Part shown: positions 61,792 through 64,000 of the stretch, in pieces
How the letters are laid out: each line of letters begins with the position of its first letter
How positions within the stretch are numbered: the first letter of the stretch is position 1
DNA from: CADEEX01 sp964577955
GTDB lineage: Bacteria > Acidobacteriota > Vicinamibacteria > Vicinamibacterales > CAVVIG01
Assembly: GCA_964577955.1 (NCBI GenBank)
Contig: CAZOAZ010000021.1
Coordinates: forward strand, 1-64,000
Direction of reading: 5' to 3'
DNA: 64,000 nucleotides
The notes under the pieces: generated by a model
Database searches by the model: none
The model's input: only the letters and a program-made list of their open reading frames with translations
What the model was told of the DNA's origin: nothing
Made by a program: the position numbers and the translations under genes

Positions 61792-63258
61792 ATGTCAAAC
61801 CGCACGTTCGATGTGATTGTCATTGGGGCCGGACCAGGCGGCTACGTCGCCGCCATTCGCGCGGCACAGCGCGGGTTACAGGTCGCGTGCATCGACGTCG
61901 CACAACTGGGTGGCGTCTGCAACAACGTCGGCTGCATCCCGACGAAAGCACTGCTCGAGAGCGCTGGGTATGCACATCGCGTGGAGCATCTCGCCGAGTT
62001 CGGCATCTCCGTCGAGAACGTCCAGCGCGATCTCTTGCGGGCTGCACGTCGCGCGCGAGAGGTCGCAGACCAGGGTGCGAAGGGGATCGCCTACCTGTTC
62101 CGCAAAAATAAGATTGAGCTGGTACAGGGATGGGGCCGCCTCGCCGACGTTCCAGGGGCGACGGACGTTCATCGCGTGGACGTCAGTGGGCCAGCCCCTC
62201 CAAACGCCGGCAACCCGGTCACGGGCATTCCGACGCCAGATACACAGGCTGGCGACCAGACCCTCGAGGCACGGCACGTCATTATTGCCACAGGCTCCCG
62301 CGCGAAACCACTGCCAATGCTTCGGCCAGACGGCGATCGCATTTGGTCCTCCAATGAAGCCGTGTACCCATCAGTCGTTCCTGCATCGCTCGCCATCATC
62401 GGCGCCGGCGCGGTCGGAGTGGAATTCGCGGATGTCTATTCGTCTTTTGGCGTAAGGGTCTCGCTCGTTGAGGCTCTCGATCGCGTGTTGCCGAACGAAG
62501 ATCCGGAGGTCTCCGCCGTCATTGAGCGCGCATTTCGGAGGCGTGGGATGGACGTGATGACGCGTGCGAAGCTGGATGCCGCGGTTGTGGGAGCCAGCGG
62601 CGTGACACTCACGATCACCGCCGAAAAGTCGCCGAGGACGATCGACGTCGAGCGAGTGCTCGTCGCGGTCGGCCGCACGCCGGTGATTGACTCGATTGGC
62701 CTCGAAGCCGCCGGCGTCGAAGTGAACGGGGGATTCATCGCCACCGATGAATACATGCGAACGAATGTCCCAGGGATCTATGCGATTGGGGATGTCACCA
62801 GGCCGCCACTGCTCGCACACAAAGCGTGGGCGGAAGCGGCCGTCGTCGTCGCGACGATCACCGGCGAGGACCGGTTTCCTCTCGACTACAGCAATATCCC
62901 CAGCGTCACCTACTGCCACCCGGAAGTCGCGTCCGTGGGGCTCACCGAGGCGGCGGCCCGCGAGCGGGGCCGCGACGTGATCGTCGGCAAATTCCCGTGG
63001 AGTGCCAACGGGCGCGCGCGCGTCATGGGGGCGACCGACGGCTTCATCAAGCTCGTGGCCGATCGCGCCAACGGCCGGCTCCTTGGTGCGCACATCTGTG
63101 GCCCCTATGCCAGCGAGTTGATTGGTGAACTGACGGTCGGTCGGCTTCTGGAAGCCACACTCGGGGAGCTCGATCTGGCCGTGCATCCGCATCCGACTCT
63201 CTCGGACGCGATTCCAGAAGCCGCGCTGATGGCACTCGCGCGGGCGATCCATCTCTGA
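61792..63258 (+). CDS. lpdA: Dihydrolipoamide dehydrogenase
   Basis: A 488-residue FAD disulfide oxidoreductase, the E3 of 2-oxoacid dehydrogenase complexes. FAD motif GAGPGGYVAAIRAA, redox disulfide GGVCNNVGCIPTK, NAD motif IIGAGAVGVEFADVY, and the C-terminal catalytic region HPHPTLSDAIPEA are all present. An insertion at residues ~130-155 (PNAGNPVTGIPTPDTQAGDQ) is not usual. E1 and E2 genes are not nearby, so it may be a second E3. It starts with ATG behind GAGAGGAG. Confidence 0.95.
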   Translation: MSNRTFDVIVIGAGPGGYVAAIRAAQRGLQVACIDVAQLGGVCNNVGCIPTKALLESAGYAHRVEHLAEFGISVENVQRDLLRAARRAREVADQGAKGIAYLFRKNKIELVQGWGRLADVPGATDVHRVDVSGPAPPNAGNPVTGIPTPDTQAGDQTLEARHVIIATGSRAKPLPMLRPDGDRIWSSNEAVYPSVVPASLAIIGAGAVGVEFADVYSSFGVRVSLVEALDRVLPNEDPEVSAVIERAFRRRGMDVMTRAKLDAAVVGASGVTLTITAEKSPRTIDVERVLVAVGRTPVIDSIGLEAAGVEVNGGFIATDEYMRTNVPGIYAIGDVTRPPLLAHKAWAEAAVVVATITGEDRFPLDYSNIPSVTYCHPEVASVGLTEAAARERGRDVIVGKFPWSANGRARVMGATDGFIKLVADRANGRLLGAHICGPYASELIGELTVGRLLEATLGELDLAVHPHPTLSDAIPEAALMALARAIHL

Positions 63259-63303
63259 ACCGGTCATGCGCATCATGTAGGGCTTTATACCGAAGGAGGA
63301 CTT

Positions 63304-64000
63304 ATGCAGGCGTTCAGATTGGTTGCCCCTCATGTGACCGAGCTTCGCTCGGTGCCGCAACCGGATCCCGGTCCTGGCGACGTGCTCATCCGCGTCGGAG
63401 CAGCAGGTGCCTGCCACTCGGATCTGCATATCATCGATGCACCTGACGCGCTGGGCATGCCCATCCCGCTGACGCTGGGTCACGAGAACGCTGGGTGGGT
63501 CGAAACCCTCGGGCCTGGGGTCACGGGGTTCGAACGCGGAGAGGCCGTGGCGATTTACGGCATCGTCGGATGTGGCCACTGCATCGCGTGTCTCGCGGGT
63601 CTGGAGAATGCCTGTCGACGGGTGGCTCCGGGAGGTGTCGGGCTGAGCCGCGACGGGGGCATGGCGGAATACGTGGTCGCTCCCGCGCGCCAGTTGCTCG
63701 CCATCGGTGAACTGGACGTGGCGCAAGCGGCCCCGCTGACCGACGCGGGGTTGACGCCGTATCATGCCATCAACATCACGCGCCGTGGTCTCCGGCCGGG
63801 CAGCACGTGTGTCGTCATCGGTGTCGGCGGACTTGGGCACATGGCGGTGCAGATTCTCGCGGCCACGACCGCGTCGCGGATCATCGCGCTCGATGTCCGA
63901 GACGAGGCGCTACGGCTCGCGCAAGAGGTCGGCGCTCATCATGCCTTCCGCTCGGACGCCGACGCTGCCGCCCAAGTCCGTGAGTTGGTCGGGCCGGCTC
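63304..64000 (+). CDS. Zn-dependent alcohol dehydrogenase, 5' part (cut by window end)
   Basis: The first 232 residues of a medium-chain NAD(P)-dependent alcohol dehydrogenase. Catalytic zinc ligands lie in ACHSD and GHENAG; the structural zinc Cys cluster is CGHCIACLAGLENAC; the nucleotide motif is VIGVGGLGHMAVQ. AAGGAGGA stands just before the ATG. It follows lpdA by 45 bases. The C-terminal ~110 residues lie beyond 64000. Confidence 0.93.
   Translation, partial: MQAFRLVAPHVTELRSVPQPDPGPGDVLIRVGAAGACHSDLHIIDAPDALGMPIPLTLGHENAGWVETLGPGVTGFERGEAVAIYGIVGCGHCIACLAGLENACRRVAPGGVGLSRDGGMAEYVVAPARQLLAIGELDVAQAAPLTDAGLTPYHAINITRRGLRPGSTCVVIGVGGLGHMAVQILAATTASRIIALDVRDEALRLAQEVGAHHAFRSDADAAAQVRELVGPA

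Noticed and set aside
62371..63840. 489-codon minus-strand frame opposite lpdA and the alcohol dehydrogenase
   Set aside because: Both genes on the plus strand are complete or clearly coding with full motifs; the antisense translation has no family features.

Overview
The window is a GC-rich, gene-dense Gram-negative chromosome segment: RND/TolC efflux systems, CopB-type outer-membrane protein, lipoproteins and Tat/Sec exports all imply two membranes. A DUF2934 gene, the secreted protein at 3271 and the general style suggest an environmental bacterium of the Acidobacteriota type, but this is only an inference; no rRNA, tRNA or CRISPR was seen. Almost everything falls into two themes: storage-carbon/fermentative metabolism and heavy-metal (mainly copper and Zn/Cd/Co) handling.

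Left part (1-13190): the end of a phosphoketolase, a DUF6629 membrane protein, an orphan OmpR-type regulator, a DUF1622 protein, a secreted protein, PEP synthase, a GH57 glucan hydrolase, and two related membrane histidine kinases, one with a full NtrC-type sigma-54 activator operon and one that has lost its ATP-binding motifs. Middle (13467-21342): a seven-gene operon with a Met-rich LTxxQ protein, CopA multicopper oxidase, CopB, a His/Met-rich lipoprotein, and then a membrane-anchored flavin/2Fe-2S reductase, a cytochrome b-like protein and a seven-haem cytochrome c, which together could carry electrons across the inner membrane. Next (34144-21375, minus strand): three related periplasmic helical proteins, a Cus-type tripartite pump, a P2-type cation ATPase and a YHS-domain/glucan-phosphorylase fusion, mostly joined by overlapping stop/start codons. 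I see five likely sigma-54 promoters (2718, 10010, 13467, 33384, 34230), most with repeated TGTCTGAT-like half-sites 50-135 bases upstream, so one NtrC-type system may tie carbon and copper genes together.

Right part (34706-58726): an ECF sigma factor with a Cys-rich tail, then three Zn/Cd/Co-type operons (czcCBA on the minus strand, a CadA-type ATPase operon, and a second czcCBA with a PII-like gene and a PCYCGC-type protein). Each of the three begins with a small membrane protein carrying a CFCC cluster, each preceded by a -10-like box 6-8 bases before the start codon, as expected for leaderless mRNA. Very small single-TM proteins (41-56 aa) trail these operons. From 56734 to 58726 lies a graveyard: a broken copy of the outer-membrane gene at 43011, an RND remnant, a decayed IS630-type transposase and a scrap of a CadA-like ATPase.

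Far right (58663-64000): a P1B-4-type metal ATPase, a 7Fe ferredoxin, a dihydrolipoamide dehydrogenase and a Zn-dependent alcohol dehydrogenase cut by the window end.
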